The notes under the pieces are model-generated. The model made no database searches. It was not told where the DNA came from and saw nothing but the letters and a program-made list of their open reading frames with translations. Below, piece after piece: positions 34,490-44,831 of a stretch of 64,000 bases of DNA. The position numbers and the translations under genes are program-made. Within the stretch, counting starts at the first letter, position 1, and each line of letters starts with the position of its first letter. Origin of the DNA: Helicobacter cinaedi CCUG 18818 = ATCC BAA-847. GTDB taxonomy: Bacteria > Campylobacterota > Campylobacteria > Campylobacterales > Helicobacteraceae. The stretch covers positions 47,379 to 111,378 of the forward strand of contig NZ_DS990393.1 of assembly GCF_000155475.1 (NCBI RefSeq). Direction: 5' to 3'.

Positions 34490-35983
34490 GTGAAACAACA
34501 GAGATTTGCTAAGGTTTTTATTTGGCTTTTTCATCTCACTTATTTGCGTGAGACAAGGCTTATTGCGTGGCGTGATATTTTCCCGCAAGATTCTAACTCT
34601 ATGCCACAAGATTCTAGACTAAGATTGCAAGATTCTAATCCCACACATTGCCAAACTACGCAGAATCCACAAAGCCCACAAACTTCACAGATTCTAAAAG
34701 CCCCAAAAATCTTGCCCTATACAAAAGCTATAAGGCTAGATTCCACACATCGTTATCTTGCTTTGCTTTCTCATCGCAATGGTGCGCTTGATGGGTGGGT
34801 ATATGGGCGATTTATCCCGCGATTTGTTTTTATGATGGCAAAGCAGCTGCATAAAATTTGGTGGCTTAGAGTGATTTTCCCGGGCATTGCCATAACACGG
34901 CAAAAAGATGACCCACTGCATTATAAAAAGGCTAATCTCAATGCACTAAAAACCTGCGTTCAAGCCCTGCAAGATAGGCAGATTCTCTGCATTTTCCCCG
35001 AAGGCACAAGCTCACTAGGACATAAGCACCTGCCCTTTGAGCAAGGGGCTGCAAGACTAGCGATGATGAGCCAAAAAGCTTCCCAAAAAGTCCATTTAGA
35101 AGTTGCATCGCTCCACTCTCCCCTTTATATTCTGCCTATGAGTGTTTTTTATGATGATCCTACATTACTTGGTGGCAGGGCGTTTGTAGTATATAATGAG
35201 CCTTTTATCTGTCCGCAGGATATGGATACAGAACATCTCCACGCACTTTTTAGCCAAAAGTTAGAGCAGATTTTACTTGAATATGACAGCCAAGAATCTC
35301 AAGAAACAGCACATTTTCTAGCAAGTTTCCTAAGCTCAAATACGCCCTTTACAGACTATTATGGCAATCTCATTTGGTTTCATTCCCTACAACAAGCCCA
35401 AGATTCACAGCTTTCAAAGCTTATACATCTCACTCAAACCTACCGCAAAACGCCCCTGCCTACACTTTATAAAAACGCTCCCATCTATCCACAAAACTTT
35501 TTGCTTAGCCTATGGACTTTTAGCATTTGTCTGCCTATTGTAGCCTTTAGCTTTTTACTGAATCTCCCACCCCTGCTTTGTGGGAATCTTGTGGCAAAAC
35601 TTTTTGCAAAAGAGAAACACACCATAAGCTTATGGAAAGCCATAGTAGGCTATGGCGTGGGCTTTTTGTGGTGGGGTAGTATATGTATTATAAGTGGAAT
35701 CTGCGGGGCTTTTGGCGTGTTTGATAAGCTCCTTGATAAGCTCCTTGCCACCTTGCATATAGGATTTTTTGCAGGGCTAGATTCTGCTTTTTTAGATTCT
35801 ATACTCGGCTGTGGGCTTGGAATCTTGCTTAGTCTTATAGCCTACTCTTTTGGGATATGGGGGCTTAAACTCTATGGGGCGTTTAAAAAGCACAGCATTG
35901 CCCTTTATAATGCTATGTTTCATCGCAAAAAATTCACAATGTTTAAGCAGTTTAAAACAAAACTTTTAGAGATGTTAGCCTAA
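34490..35983 (+). CDS. PlsC-type acyltransferase with C-terminal membrane domain
   Basis: This 497-residue protein resembles lysophospholipid/glycerol-phosphate acyltransferases. The acyltransferase block has SHRNGALDGWVY (~98-109; H-x5-D rather than the usual H-x4-D), FPGIAITRQKD, and FPEGTSSLGHKHLPFEQGA (~167-185). The C-terminal ~150 residues contain about three hydrophobic helices of unknown role. An N-terminal Gln/Asp/Ser-rich stretch (DSNSMPQDSRLRLQDSN) is encoded by clustered AGATTCT copies. The start is GTG with AAAGGGG upstream. The stop overlaps the next start (TAATG). Confidence 0.85.
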   Translation: MKQQRFAKVFIWLFHLTYLRETRLIAWRDIFPQDSNSMPQDSRLRLQDSNPTHCQTTQNPQSPQTSQILKAPKILPYTKAIRLDSTHRYLALLSHRNGALDGWVYGRFIPRFVFMMAKQLHKIWWLRVIFPGIAITRQKDDPLHYKKANLNALKTCVQALQDRQILCIFPEGTSSLGHKHLPFEQGAARLAMMSQKASQKVHLEVASLHSPLYILPMSVFYDDPTLLGGRAFVVYNEPFICPQDMDTEHLHALFSQKLEQILLEYDSQESQETAHFLASFLSSNTPFTDYYGNLIWFHSLQQAQDSQLSKLIHLTQTYRKTPLPTLYKNAPIYPQNFLLSLWTFSICLPIVAFSFLLNLPPLLCGNLVAKLFAKEKHTISLWKAIVGYGVGFLWWGSICIISGICGAFGVFDKLLDKLLATLHIGFFAGLDSAFLDSILGCGLGILLSLIAYSFGIWGLKLYGAFKKHSIALYNAMFHRKKFTMFKQFKTKLLEMLA

Positions 35984-36915
35984 TGCCCTTTGTCAATACG
36001 CCCTATCATATTAAAGAGCCTATTTTAGCGTTTTTGTGGCTTATGCGTGAGCGTGGATACACCCAAGCCAACGCCCAAAAAGCCCTTGATAAACACCGCT
36101 TAACACAAGATAATCGCCCCATAAGCAAAGCGGAAAAGATTTATGGGAATGTTATGCTAAGTGAGTTTGTGCCAAGCTCCATTCCGCACCTAGCGGATAT
36201 TGAGCCACTTTTTTATAATGATGATTTTGCCATCTATGACAAACCGCATAACCTTTTAACCCACCCCAAAGGACGCTTTTTTCACTATTCACTGAACGAC
36301 ATTCTTAAATCCCGCTTTGGCATACAGGCAAATGCCCTGCACCGCCTTGATAAGCAAACTGGTGGGCTTGTGCTATGCTCCATTAACCCAAAAAGCAAGA
36401 AAGCCCTAGAATCGCTTATGCAAAGTCGTAGCATTGCTAAAAGCTATTGTGCGATTGTGGAAGGCAGAGTAAAAGCGGAGATTCTTATCAATGAGCCGAT
36501 AATGACACAAAAGCATAAGGGGGATTTAGCTATTAAAAGTATCGTGAGTGAAAAAGGCAAAGAAAGTCGCACGCTTATCCGCCCACTAGCTTACTATAAA
36601 GATTCTACACTTATCCACGCCCTAGCCCTTACAGGCAGGACACATCAAATCCGTCTGCACTGCTCCTACATAGGACATAGAATCTTAGGCGACCCACTCT
36701 ATGGCGTGAGTGAAGATAAAAGCAGATTCTACCTTGAAGCACCAAATCTTAGCCCAAAAGAGCATAAAGCCCTTTTTGATGCTCCTTTTTTATGTCTTAA
36801 TGCCTATGCTCTGCGTTTTAGCTTTCAAGGGAGTGATTATCATTTTAAGAGCAATGCTCCATTTAGCTTTATGCCACATTTTCAGGGCTTTTTCCAAAGT
36901 CATACTTTCTTGTAG
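35983..36915 (+). CDS. RluA-family pseudouridine synthase
   Basis: This protein converts uridine to pseudouridine in rRNA or tRNA. The 310-residue protein has the catalytic Asp in ALHRLDKQTGGLVL (~112-125), LTGRTHQIRLHCSYIGHRILGDPLYG (~214-239, in two blocks) and IYDKPHNLLTHP. The N-terminal ~70 residues may include an S4-like part. Target site unknown. It is translationally coupled to the acyltransferase. Confidence 0.92.
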   Translation: MPFVNTPYHIKEPILAFLWLMRERGYTQANAQKALDKHRLTQDNRPISKAEKIYGNVMLSEFVPSSIPHLADIEPLFYNDDFAIYDKPHNLLTHPKGRFFHYSLNDILKSRFGIQANALHRLDKQTGGLVLCSINPKSKKALESLMQSRSIAKSYCAIVEGRVKAEILINEPIMTQKHKGDLAIKSIVSEKGKESRTLIRPLAYYKDSTLIHALALTGRTHQIRLHCSYIGHRILGDPLYGVSEDKSRFYLEAPNLSPKEHKALFDAPFLCLNAYALRFSFQGSDYHFKSNAPFSFMPHFQGFFQSHTFL

Positions 36916-36958
36916 CCTTGCTTTTTTTCATTCAAACCTTGCCGCTGTTTTTTTGTTG

Positions 36959-36964
36959 TATAAT
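36959..36964 (+). promoter_or_regulatory. -10 box TATAAT preceded by T7, promoter of alpha-2-macroglobulin gene
   Basis: T7 GT TG TATAATAC lies 45 bases before the start codon; the same T-tract-plus-TATAAT layout as at 15246 and 62910. Confidence 0.55.
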
Positions 36965-37008
36965 ACAAGCTCTATTCTCAAAATAACCCCAACATTTAGG
37001 AGCTTTGT

Positions 37009-40000
37009 ATGTTAGGTAGAATCTCCCACATTGTGCTTGTTTTTGCTATCAGTTTTTTTGCTCTTTTTAGCCTAGCGTGTTCGGATAATAAATCAGTCAG
37101 CTCTTATTCCCAAGAGATAAGCACTAATGATTCTATAACAATCACTTTTAATGAGCCTATTATAGAAGAAAATGCCACACTTGAAAATGGCACACAAGCC
37201 TTGAAGGCGGTGCTACCAAGCACTGAAGGAGATAAAAAGATTTTTCTTAATGGTGAATCTATTGTTGCACAATATAGCTATCTTTCCCCTTATGAGCTGA
37301 CAATAGTTTTTCCACAAGAGGCTTTAAAGCCAAATACCAAATATAAACTTGAACTTAAACTTGATAAGCTTGAAAGCTCCAGCCTTAAAGATACGCTCAA
37401 TCTTTTGTTTCACACATTGCCTACACAGATTCACACTTCACAATTTACCCCAAGCTTCATAAACGACACAATCTTTAACTTTAATGTCAATGTGAGCTTT
37501 TCCCAGCCCATTGTCATTACACCGCTTAGTGTAGCAAGTGAAGTAAAAGACTTTGATACATTACGCAAAGCCATATCGCTAAAAGATGAGGACGGCAAGG
37601 AGCTAGAATTTAGCGTAGGTTTTAATACTTATGATAGCTCTTTGCTTGTCCAATCTCAAAATCTCACCCTTACAGATAAGCCCACACGCTACATACTGAC
37701 ATTAAAGGCGGATTATTTTGGATTGCAAAAAGATGAGATTTTGCGATATGAACGCGTGAGTGAAGGCTTAGAGATTGTAGATATACAGGCTATTTCAAGT
37801 GAAAAGCCCCATATTCAGGTGCATTTTTCACAGCCCCTAGCGGATAATAAAGACATACAAGATTTTATCTCCTTAAGCCCAAGTCTTAAGACAAGCACCA
37901 TTTTGCAGGGCAATATCCTGCAAATCTATGCCCCATTTAATATCACACAAAGCTACACTTTGAAAATAAAAGAAGGCATTGCTGCGGTGGATAAATCGCG
38001 TTTAAAAGATTCTAAAGAAGAGCAGATTGTTTTTAATCAAATCCCCCCTTCTATTGTGTTTTCACAACAAGGTGTCTTTCTCCCAAGTCAAGCGGAGAAA
38101 AAAATCGCCTTTAAAAGTATGAATGTCAAAAAAGTCAAACTCAAAATAAGCAAAATTTATCCAAATAACATCACAGCCTATCTGCACAAGCAAAATCTCA
38201 TCGGCAACACAAAATATGCAGACAGCACGGACTACGACTATTGGGTGGATTGTGAAGATTATGGAATCTATGCGGATTTTGAAAGGCTTGGCGATGTGGT
38301 GCTTGAAAAAGACTTCACACTAGATATGCAGAAAAATCAGTGGATTCAAACACAGCTTGATTTTTCTAGTCTCAAAGCAAGTGAAGGCATTTTTATCCTT
38401 GAGTTAAGTTTTGATAAAGATGGGGTGGATTATGACTTCCCACAAGATACTGCCGATTGGAGAAAGGAGCAGTTTTTTAATAAATTTGGCAAGATTCAAA
38501 AGCATCTCATTTTTTCAAATATTGCTCTCTTAGCACAGCAGATTGATAACAAACTTGAAGTCCTAGCCCTTGATATTGCGAGCAATAAGCCCCTGCCACA
38601 AGTGCAAATCAATGCGATTAATCCAAAAAATCAAGTCATTGCTAAATCTACAAGCAACGCTCAAGGCTTAAGCACATTTGAAAATGCTAATAAGATTATG
38701 TATCTTAACGCTACACAAGGCAAAGACACAACTATTTTGCGACTTAATTCGCCTTTAAGCTTGGAGGGCTTTGACACGCAAGGATTAGAATCTACAAGCA
38801 ATGTCAATGCGTATATTTATACCGATAGAGGCGTATATCGTCCCGGCGATACCGCTCATATTAATATTATCGCTCGTGCTAATAACAAAAGCATAACTCA
38901 CCCTATCAGCATATCTATCACTTCTCCGCAAGGCAAGGTTGTGCTTGAAGACTTTATGCTAAAAGAGCAGCTTTTTGGGCTGTATCATTATGATTTTAAA
39001 AGTGAAAAATCCGCACAGACGGGAATCTGGAGAGTGAAAGTCAAAGTTGGCGATGCGGAGTTTTGGCATAATCTCTCAATAGAAAGTATCGTGCCAGATC
39101 GCATAAAAGCAGAGATTCTAAGCCCTGATACACTTTCACTTCAAAGCTTAGAAAAAAACAACAAAACACTTCCTTATGACATCAACGCACATTATCTTTT
39201 TGGCACCCCTGCGGCGGATTTAAAGTTTGAAAGCAATCTTTATGTGCAGGGAGTGAATTTTTACGCTAAGGCATATCCAAACTACACTTTTAGCCACCCT
39301 TCATCTTTACAATACAGCTTTAATGACAAGCAGACAGGCACATTAGATGAAAAGGGCTTTACATCTAATGCCTTTAGCCTAGATAACCTAGAAGATATAA
39401 ATAAGAATCTCCGCGTCCTTATCCACACAAAAGTCTTTGAAAATGGCGGTCGTTATGTCAATGCAAGAAAAGCCATTAACATTGCCTTGTATGATAGCTT
39501 TGTAGGGATAAAAACGCCTACACGATATGTGAATGCTGGAGATGAGATTGACCTACCTGTTATTGTTCTATCAAATGATACGCAAAAGCCCCTGCCAAAT
39601 CGCAAACTCACTTATAGAATCTATCACAATAGCTACTCGTGGTGGTGGGATTATGATAGTTATAATGAATTTTCACGCTCTTTTAAAAAAGATAGAAACA
39701 CTAAGCTTATTAAACAAGGCTCACTCACTTCGGGCGACAAGCCTACTTTACTGCGTTTTAACCCACATCAAAATGGAGAGCTTTTCATAGAAGTGGAAGA
39801 TGAGAGCAATCATCAAAAAAGTGCGGTGTTTATGTATGCGAGTGAAAGCGGAGAGCCAACAGACGCACCAAAGCTCACTCAACTTCAAGTTAAAAGCGAT
39901 AAACAAAGCTACTCTGCTAATGAAAAGGCAAAAATCAGCTTTGAAAGCCCTAAAGATTCTAAAGCCCTTGTGAGTGTTGTGGGGGGCAATAAGATTTTAC

Positions 40001-42444
40001 AGAGATTTTGGCTTGACACGCAAGAGAGGCAGACAAGCTTTGAGTTAGCACTCAAAGAGAGCTTTGCTCCAAATGTGTATGTCGCCATTGCACTATTACA
40101 AAATTACACAACACTTGATAACGATCGCTCACAGCGACTTTATGGCGTTTTGCCCATTATGGTGGAAAATCCAGAATCTAAGCTTAGCTTAGAGATACAA
40201 GCCCCTGATTCCATTCGTCCAAATACAGATTTTAAAGTCAAACTTTCAAACACACAAAAGCAAAAGAGTGCCTACACACTTGCCATTGTTGATGAAGGAT
40301 TACTTAATCTCACGGATTTTATCTCGCCAAATCCGTGGGCGTATTTCTATCAAAAAATGGCATTTATGCTTTCAGTCTTTGATAATTATGATCTTATCAT
40401 CGGCAGAGACATTGGCAAAATGCACCAGATTCTAAAAGTTGGTGGCGACGAGTTAGCCACCTCATCAAATCGCAAGGATTTAAACCAAGCAGAGAGATTT
40501 AAGCCTGTGGTATTCTACTCTAAACCTGTGATGAGTGATGAAAATGGCAATGCAGAGTTTAGCTACACAATGCCCACATATATGGGAAGTGTGCGTATTA
40601 TGGCGGTGGGTGTAAATGAAAAAGCCTATGGCTCTAAATCCCAAAATATGAAAATAACCGCTCCTGTGGTCCTGCTCCCAACCCTGCCGCGTTCTTTAAA
40701 AATTGGCGATAGCTTTGAGCTTGCTATTGAGGTTTTGCCCACACAAGAAAATGTCGGCAAAACAACGCTAAAGCTTAAGAGTGGGGAAAAAATCAAGCTT
40801 GAAAAAACTAGCCTTACTTTAGACTTGAAAGATAAAAAATCTCAAATCGTAAAAATCAATGCAAAAGTGAGTGAAGAGAGCATAGGGCAGGATTTTATAG
40901 AGATTAGCCTAGCAAATGGGGATTTTACAATGAGTGATGTAACACATATTGATGTATTACCAAATAATCCCTACACGACTATCAGTCAAAAACACACGCT
41001 TGAATCTAAAAAAACACTAAGCCTAGAAAATCCCAAAAATTATGTCAAAGATTCAGAATCTAGCTATATTGTGGTCAGTCAAAAGCCCATTATGAGTATA
41101 GATCATCGCTTAAAATGGCTTATCCGCTATCCTTATGGCTGTATTGAGCAAACTACTTCAAGCGTTATGCCCCAACTCTTTTTAAGCACATTAAGCAACG
41201 CAGACTTTATAGATAAGCCAAGCATTGTCAAAAATATCAATGCTGGAATCGCACGCATTAGCACATTCCAAACAAGCGATGGAGGCTTTGCATATTGGCA
41301 GGGTGAATCTCAATCAAATTTTTGGGGCAGTGCGTATGCAGGGCATTTCTTGCTTTTAGCTAAGAAGCAGGGCTATTATGTGCCTGAAAGTGTGCTAAAA
41401 AAATGGATAAGTTACGCGACTTATGACGCTCAAGGCAACGGTAGCGTGTATTTGCTCTACTTGCTCTCCCTTGCTGGTAAGCCACAAATTGGACTGCTTA
41501 ATAACATATATGAGCATCATCTTTCAAAGCTTGAAGTGAGTGATAAATGGCTGCTCGCTGCGGCTTATAGCCTTGCAGGAATGGACGAAATTGCCAAAAA
41601 AATTACAAAAGATTTACCCACAAAGGCAACAAAACGCAATAACTCATATTATGATTTTAGCTATGGTTCAACCTTGCGTGATGATGCGATGATTTTAAAT
41701 GCGTTTAGTGAGATTTACAAAGCTCCACACAAAGAGCTTTTATCCCATATCTTAGGGCAGCTTGAAAGCGATAAATGGTATAGCACTCAAACGCTTGGCT
41801 ACTCACTCCTTGCCATTGCTAACACCATTCCACAAGAGCAAACAGAGGTAAAAAACTTTAGCTTTAAATTTGATGGTAAGAGCTATGAGAGTGCAGATTC
41901 TATAAAACTGCCTTTTGATAGCCAAAAAGCGAAGTTTAGCTCTACAAGTGATTTTCCACTTTATATTAATCATATACGGGATGGAATCTTGCTTGAAAAA
42001 GACATTGCCGCAAGGGCGGAAAAAATCGCCCTTGAAAGGGAATTTTTAGATGAAAATGGCAAGCCACTTGATGTCAGCACTCTAGATTCAGCAAAAAGCT
42101 TTTATCTCGTGCTAAGGCTTAAAAATGCCGATGAGAACACACCTGTGAGTGTGAGAAATGTAGCTATTACGCAGAATCTCCCAAGCGGCTGGGAGATTGA
42201 AAACATAAGGCTAAATGATGATAATCTGCCTGATTTTGTCCGTAATGATAGTATCACTTACACGGACATTCGCGATGATAAGATAATGTGGTTTTTAGAT
42301 TTTAATAGCCAATCTCGCAAGATGTTTGTAAAGATTAACACCATTACACCCGGAAACTACCTTCTGCCTCCTGCTACTGCGGAAGCAATGTATGATAATA
42401 GCTTTAGGGCAAATACGACTGCTATGCCTGTTATAGTGAAGTAA
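37009..42444 (+). CDS. bacterial alpha-2-macroglobulin lipoprotein
   Basis: This is a very large (1811 residues) periplasmic protease trap. The signal peptide ends in a lipobox (FSLAC, Cys24), so it is a lipoprotein. It has N-terminal MG/BIG-like domains and the TDRGVYRPGDTAHI motif typical of MG1/2 (~604-617). The central A2M domain has YTMPTYMGSVRIMAVG. The intact thioester motif YGCIEQ (Cys1378-Gln1381) sits in a terpenoid-cyclase-like domain. Attacking proteases are thought to be covalently captured after bait cleavage. It is followed by pbpC after 23 bases, the usual yfhM-pbpC pairing that links defence with cell-wall repair. Confidence 0.95.
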   Translation: MLGRISHIVLVFAISFFALFSLACSDNKSVSSYSQEISTNDSITITFNEPIIEENATLENGTQALKAVLPSTEGDKKIFLNGESIVAQYSYLSPYELTIVFPQEALKPNTKYKLELKLDKLESSSLKDTLNLLFHTLPTQIHTSQFTPSFINDTIFNFNVNVSFSQPIVITPLSVASEVKDFDTLRKAISLKDEDGKELEFSVGFNTYDSSLLVQSQNLTLTDKPTRYILTLKADYFGLQKDEILRYERVSEGLEIVDIQAISSEKPHIQVHFSQPLADNKDIQDFISLSPSLKTSTILQGNILQIYAPFNITQSYTLKIKEGIAAVDKSRLKDSKEEQIVFNQIPPSIVFSQQGVFLPSQAEKKIAFKSMNVKKVKLKISKIYPNNITAYLHKQNLIGNTKYADSTDYDYWVDCEDYGIYADFERLGDVVLEKDFTLDMQKNQWIQTQLDFSSLKASEGIFILELSFDKDGVDYDFPQDTADWRKEQFFNKFGKIQKHLIFSNIALLAQQIDNKLEVLALDIASNKPLPQVQINAINPKNQVIAKSTSNAQGLSTFENANKIMYLNATQGKDTTILRLNSPLSLEGFDTQGLESTSNVNAYIYTDRGVYRPGDTAHINIIARANNKSITHPISISITSPQGKVVLEDFMLKEQLFGLYHYDFKSEKSAQTGIWRVKVKVGDAEFWHNLSIESIVPDRIKAEILSPDTLSLQSLEKNNKTLPYDINAHYLFGTPAADLKFESNLYVQGVNFYAKAYPNYTFSHPSSLQYSFNDKQTGTLDEKGFTSNAFSLDNLEDINKNLRVLIHTKVFENGGRYVNARKAINIALYDSFVGIKTPTRYVNAGDEIDLPVIVLSNDTQKPLPNRKLTYRIYHNSYSWWWDYDSYNEFSRSFKKDRNTKLIKQGSLTSGDKPTLLRFNPHQNGELFIEVEDESNHQKSAVFMYASESGEPTDAPKLTQLQVKSDKQSYSANEKAKISFESPKDSKALVSVVGGNKILQRFWLDTQERQTSFELALKESFAPNVYVAIALLQNYTTLDNDRSQRLYGVLPIMVENPESKLSLEIQAPDSIRPNTDFKVKLSNTQKQKSAYTLAIVDEGLLNLTDFISPNPWAYFYQKMAFMLSVFDNYDLIIGRDIGKMHQILKVGGDELATSSNRKDLNQAERFKPVVFYSKPVMSDENGNAEFSYTMPTYMGSVRIMAVGVNEKAYGSKSQNMKITAPVVLLPTLPRSLKIGDSFELAIEVLPTQENVGKTTLKLKSGEKIKLEKTSLTLDLKDKKSQIVKINAKVSEESIGQDFIEISLANGDFTMSDVTHIDVLPNNPYTTISQKHTLESKKTLSLENPKNYVKDSESSYIVVSQKPIMSIDHRLKWLIRYPYGCIEQTTSSVMPQLFLSTLSNADFIDKPSIVKNINAGIARISTFQTSDGGFAYWQGESQSNFWGSAYAGHFLLLAKKQGYYVPESVLKKWISYATYDAQGNGSVYLLYLLSLAGKPQIGLLNNIYEHHLSKLEVSDKWLLAAAYSLAGMDEIAKKITKDLPTKATKRNNSYYDFSYGSTLRDDAMILNAFSEIYKAPHKELLSHILGQLESDKWYSTQTLGYSLLAIANTIPQEQTEVKNFSFKFDGKSYESADSIKLPFDSQKAKFSSTSDFPLYINHIRDGILLEKDIAARAEKIALEREFLDENGKPLDVSTLDSAKSFYLVLRLKNADENTPVSVRNVAITQNLPSGWEIENIRLNDDNLPDFVRNDSITYTDIRDDKIMWFLDFNSQSRKMFVKINTITPGNYLLPPATAEAMYDNSFRANTTAMPVIVK

Positions 42445-42467
42445 TGTGGTAAAGTAGCTTGTAAGTC

Positions 42468-44774
42468 GTGAAAAAAATAGGGGCTACTTTTAAGCAAGGG
42501 CTATTGCTTTGTTTGCTTTGCCTTGTGCTTTTTTGTCTGTATGGGCTAGGTGTGTATGTGCAGTTTTTACACACCTTGCCAAAGGCTGATCTTTTTGAAT
42601 CTGCTTATAGCAAAAGTGTGCTTGATAGGCAGGGCAGAATCTTAAGCGTTTTTTTAAATCAAGCAGAGCAGTGGCATCTCAAATCCCCAACACCCATTCC
42701 AAATAAACTAAAAATTGCCGTGCTGACTTATGAGGACAAGCGATTTAATAAGCATTTTGGCGTTGATATTTTAGCCCTTTTAAGAAGTGTGAAAAATAAC
42801 TTCACTCAAACAAAACGCACTGGCGGTAGCACCATAAGTATGCAGGTAGTCAAGCTCTATCTCAAGCCCAAGCGGACATATAGCAACAAAATCAATGAAA
42901 TATTTCAAGCCCTAGCCCTTGAAACTGCCTATAACAAAGATGAGATTCTAGCAATGTATCTTAATAACGCCCCTTATGGTGGCAATGTCATCGGCTATCA
43001 CTCCGCATCATTATTATATTTTGGTAAAAATTCTACACAGCTCACTTGGGCTGAATCTGCCCTCCTTGCTATTTTGCCAAATGCACCCGGATTATTAAAT
43101 CTTAACAAAAATCCGCAGATTCTAAAAAATAAACGCGATTTACTTTTGCATAAGCTCCATACGCTTGGCTATTTTGATGAGACAATCCTTGAGCTTTCCC
43201 TGAAAGAGCCAATACCGCAAGGCAAAAAGCCTATTCAAAATCTAGCCCCACACCTAAGCCTAAAACTTATCCAACAAAGCACACAAGGCAATATTACAAG
43301 CACAATTGATAAGCAGATTCAAGCAAAATTAGAATCTAAAATCAAAGCCTATCACAAAAAGCTTCTTTCACTTGGGATTTTAAATCTCTCCGCCCTTGTT
43401 GTGGATACCAAAAGTGGCGAGATTCTAAGCTATATCGGTTCGCAGGATTTTTTGGACATAGAGAATTTTGGACAGATTGATGGCGTGGTTGCCCTGCGTT
43501 CGCCCGGCTCCTTACTCAAGCCATTTCTATACGCACTTAGCATTGATTCTGGGCTTATTGCTCCACAAAGTTTGCTTGTTGATGTGCCGATGTTTTTTTC
43601 TAACTTCAAGCCCCAAAATGCTAATAAAACTTTTCAAGGGTTAATCACCGCTGAATCTGCCCTGCAAAAATCGCTCAATGTCCCTTTTGTGAGACTTTTA
43701 CAAAACTATGGGTATGAGAAGTTTTTCTTTTCCTTGCAAGATATGGCAGGGCTTAAGCCTAGCAATGCTTCGCGATATGGGCTTTCTCTCATACTTGGCT
43801 CAAAGGAGATGAGTATGCTTCAAATCGCAAGATTGTATAGAGGGCTAGGGAATTATGGCTCTTTTGGCGATTTATACGCGACATTACCTTATGAGAAAAA
43901 GCAAGAAAAGTCCTATATTACGCAAGGCAGTGCCTATCTCACATTGCATTCGCTCAAAGAGCTAAAACGCGAGGGGGAGCTAGACTATCACAAAGAAAAA
44001 ATGGCTTTTTCGTGGAAAAGTGGCACAAGCTATGGGAGAAAAGACGCGTGGGCAGCTGGGTGTAGCCCACAATATACCATTGTTGTTTGGGCGGGGAACT
44101 TTACAGGCAAACCAAATCCTAATATTTTTGGTGTCAAAACCGCAGGAACTTTGCTTTTTGAGCTTTTAGAAGAACTTCCACATAATAATGTCAATTTCAC
44201 TCTGCCAACTTCCAAGCTCACCTACATTGAAGCAGATAAATTCAGTGGATATAGGCTAACTGAAGATATGAAGGCACTTTTACCCGATAATGCCACAAAA
44301 GACGCTACGCAAAGCATTCTCTTTCCGCTAGATTCTAGAATCTTACGCACCTCGCCTTTTTATAAAAAAGTCTTTATGTATGATGGCAAAGAGCTAGATT
44401 CACAAGATGAGAACTTTATTTACGCCACGCCACAGCTCACGCTCAATCTCCCGCTTAATGTGCTAACTTATTACAAACTTCAAAATGTCAATGTTGAAAA
44501 GCACCTTACCAAGCAGGAAAAAACGCTTAAAATCATCTATCCCACGCAGAATCTTAAGATTATCCAACCTAAAGATTTTAGCGGACAGCAGGAGCTGATT
44601 ATCCGCATTGCTAATCTTAAAAATCAAAATATCTCGTGGTATTTGGATAAAAATCTAATCCATAGCTCAAACTCTGCCACACTCAAAATTTTTCTTCCTA
44701 AAGGCACTCATTATTTAAGCATTGTAGGCAAAGATGGGGATATTGACAGCGTGAGATTCAGTGTAGAAAACTAA
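42468..44774 (+). CDS. pbpC: penicillin-binding protein 1C
   Basis: This bifunctional peptidoglycan synthase of 768 residues has an N-terminal membrane anchor (~10-32). The GT51 glycosyltransferase has catalytic Glu89 in YEDKRFNKHFG, plus GGSTISMQVVKL and NNAPYGGNVIGY. The transpeptidase domain has S348-x-x-K (SPGSLLKP), SLN (KSLNVPFVR) and KSGT (~522). A C-terminal biPBP_C domain (~680-768) is present. The start is GTG. It pairs with the alpha-2-macroglobulin gene upstream. Confidence 0.95.
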   Translation: MKKIGATFKQGLLLCLLCLVLFCLYGLGVYVQFLHTLPKADLFESAYSKSVLDRQGRILSVFLNQAEQWHLKSPTPIPNKLKIAVLTYEDKRFNKHFGVDILALLRSVKNNFTQTKRTGGSTISMQVVKLYLKPKRTYSNKINEIFQALALETAYNKDEILAMYLNNAPYGGNVIGYHSASLLYFGKNSTQLTWAESALLAILPNAPGLLNLNKNPQILKNKRDLLLHKLHTLGYFDETILELSLKEPIPQGKKPIQNLAPHLSLKLIQQSTQGNITSTIDKQIQAKLESKIKAYHKKLLSLGILNLSALVVDTKSGEILSYIGSQDFLDIENFGQIDGVVALRSPGSLLKPFLYALSIDSGLIAPQSLLVDVPMFFSNFKPQNANKTFQGLITAESALQKSLNVPFVRLLQNYGYEKFFFSLQDMAGLKPSNASRYGLSLILGSKEMSMLQIARLYRGLGNYGSFGDLYATLPYEKKQEKSYITQGSAYLTLHSLKELKREGELDYHKEKMAFSWKSGTSYGRKDAWAAGCSPQYTIVVWAGNFTGKPNPNIFGVKTAGTLLFELLEELPHNNVNFTLPTSKLTYIEADKFSGYRLTEDMKALLPDNATKDATQSILFPLDSRILRTSPFYKKVFMYDGKELDSQDENFIYATPQLTLNLPLNVLTYYKLQNVNVEKHLTKQEKTLKIIYPTQNLKIIQPKDFSGQQELIIRIANLKNQNISWYLDKNLIHSSNSATLKIFLPKGTHYLSIVGKDGDIDSVRFSVEN

Positions 44775-44831
44775 GGCATTAGCAAAAATAGGCTAAGATT
44801 TTGTCTTGTCAAAAAAACATAAGGAGAAAAA

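Noticed and set aside
37009..42444. Giant 1811-residue protein as an adhesin or autotransporter
   Set aside because: Lipobox, MG-type motifs, an intact thioester CIEQ and the pbpC neighbour identify alpha-2-macroglobulin; no autotransporter barrel is present.
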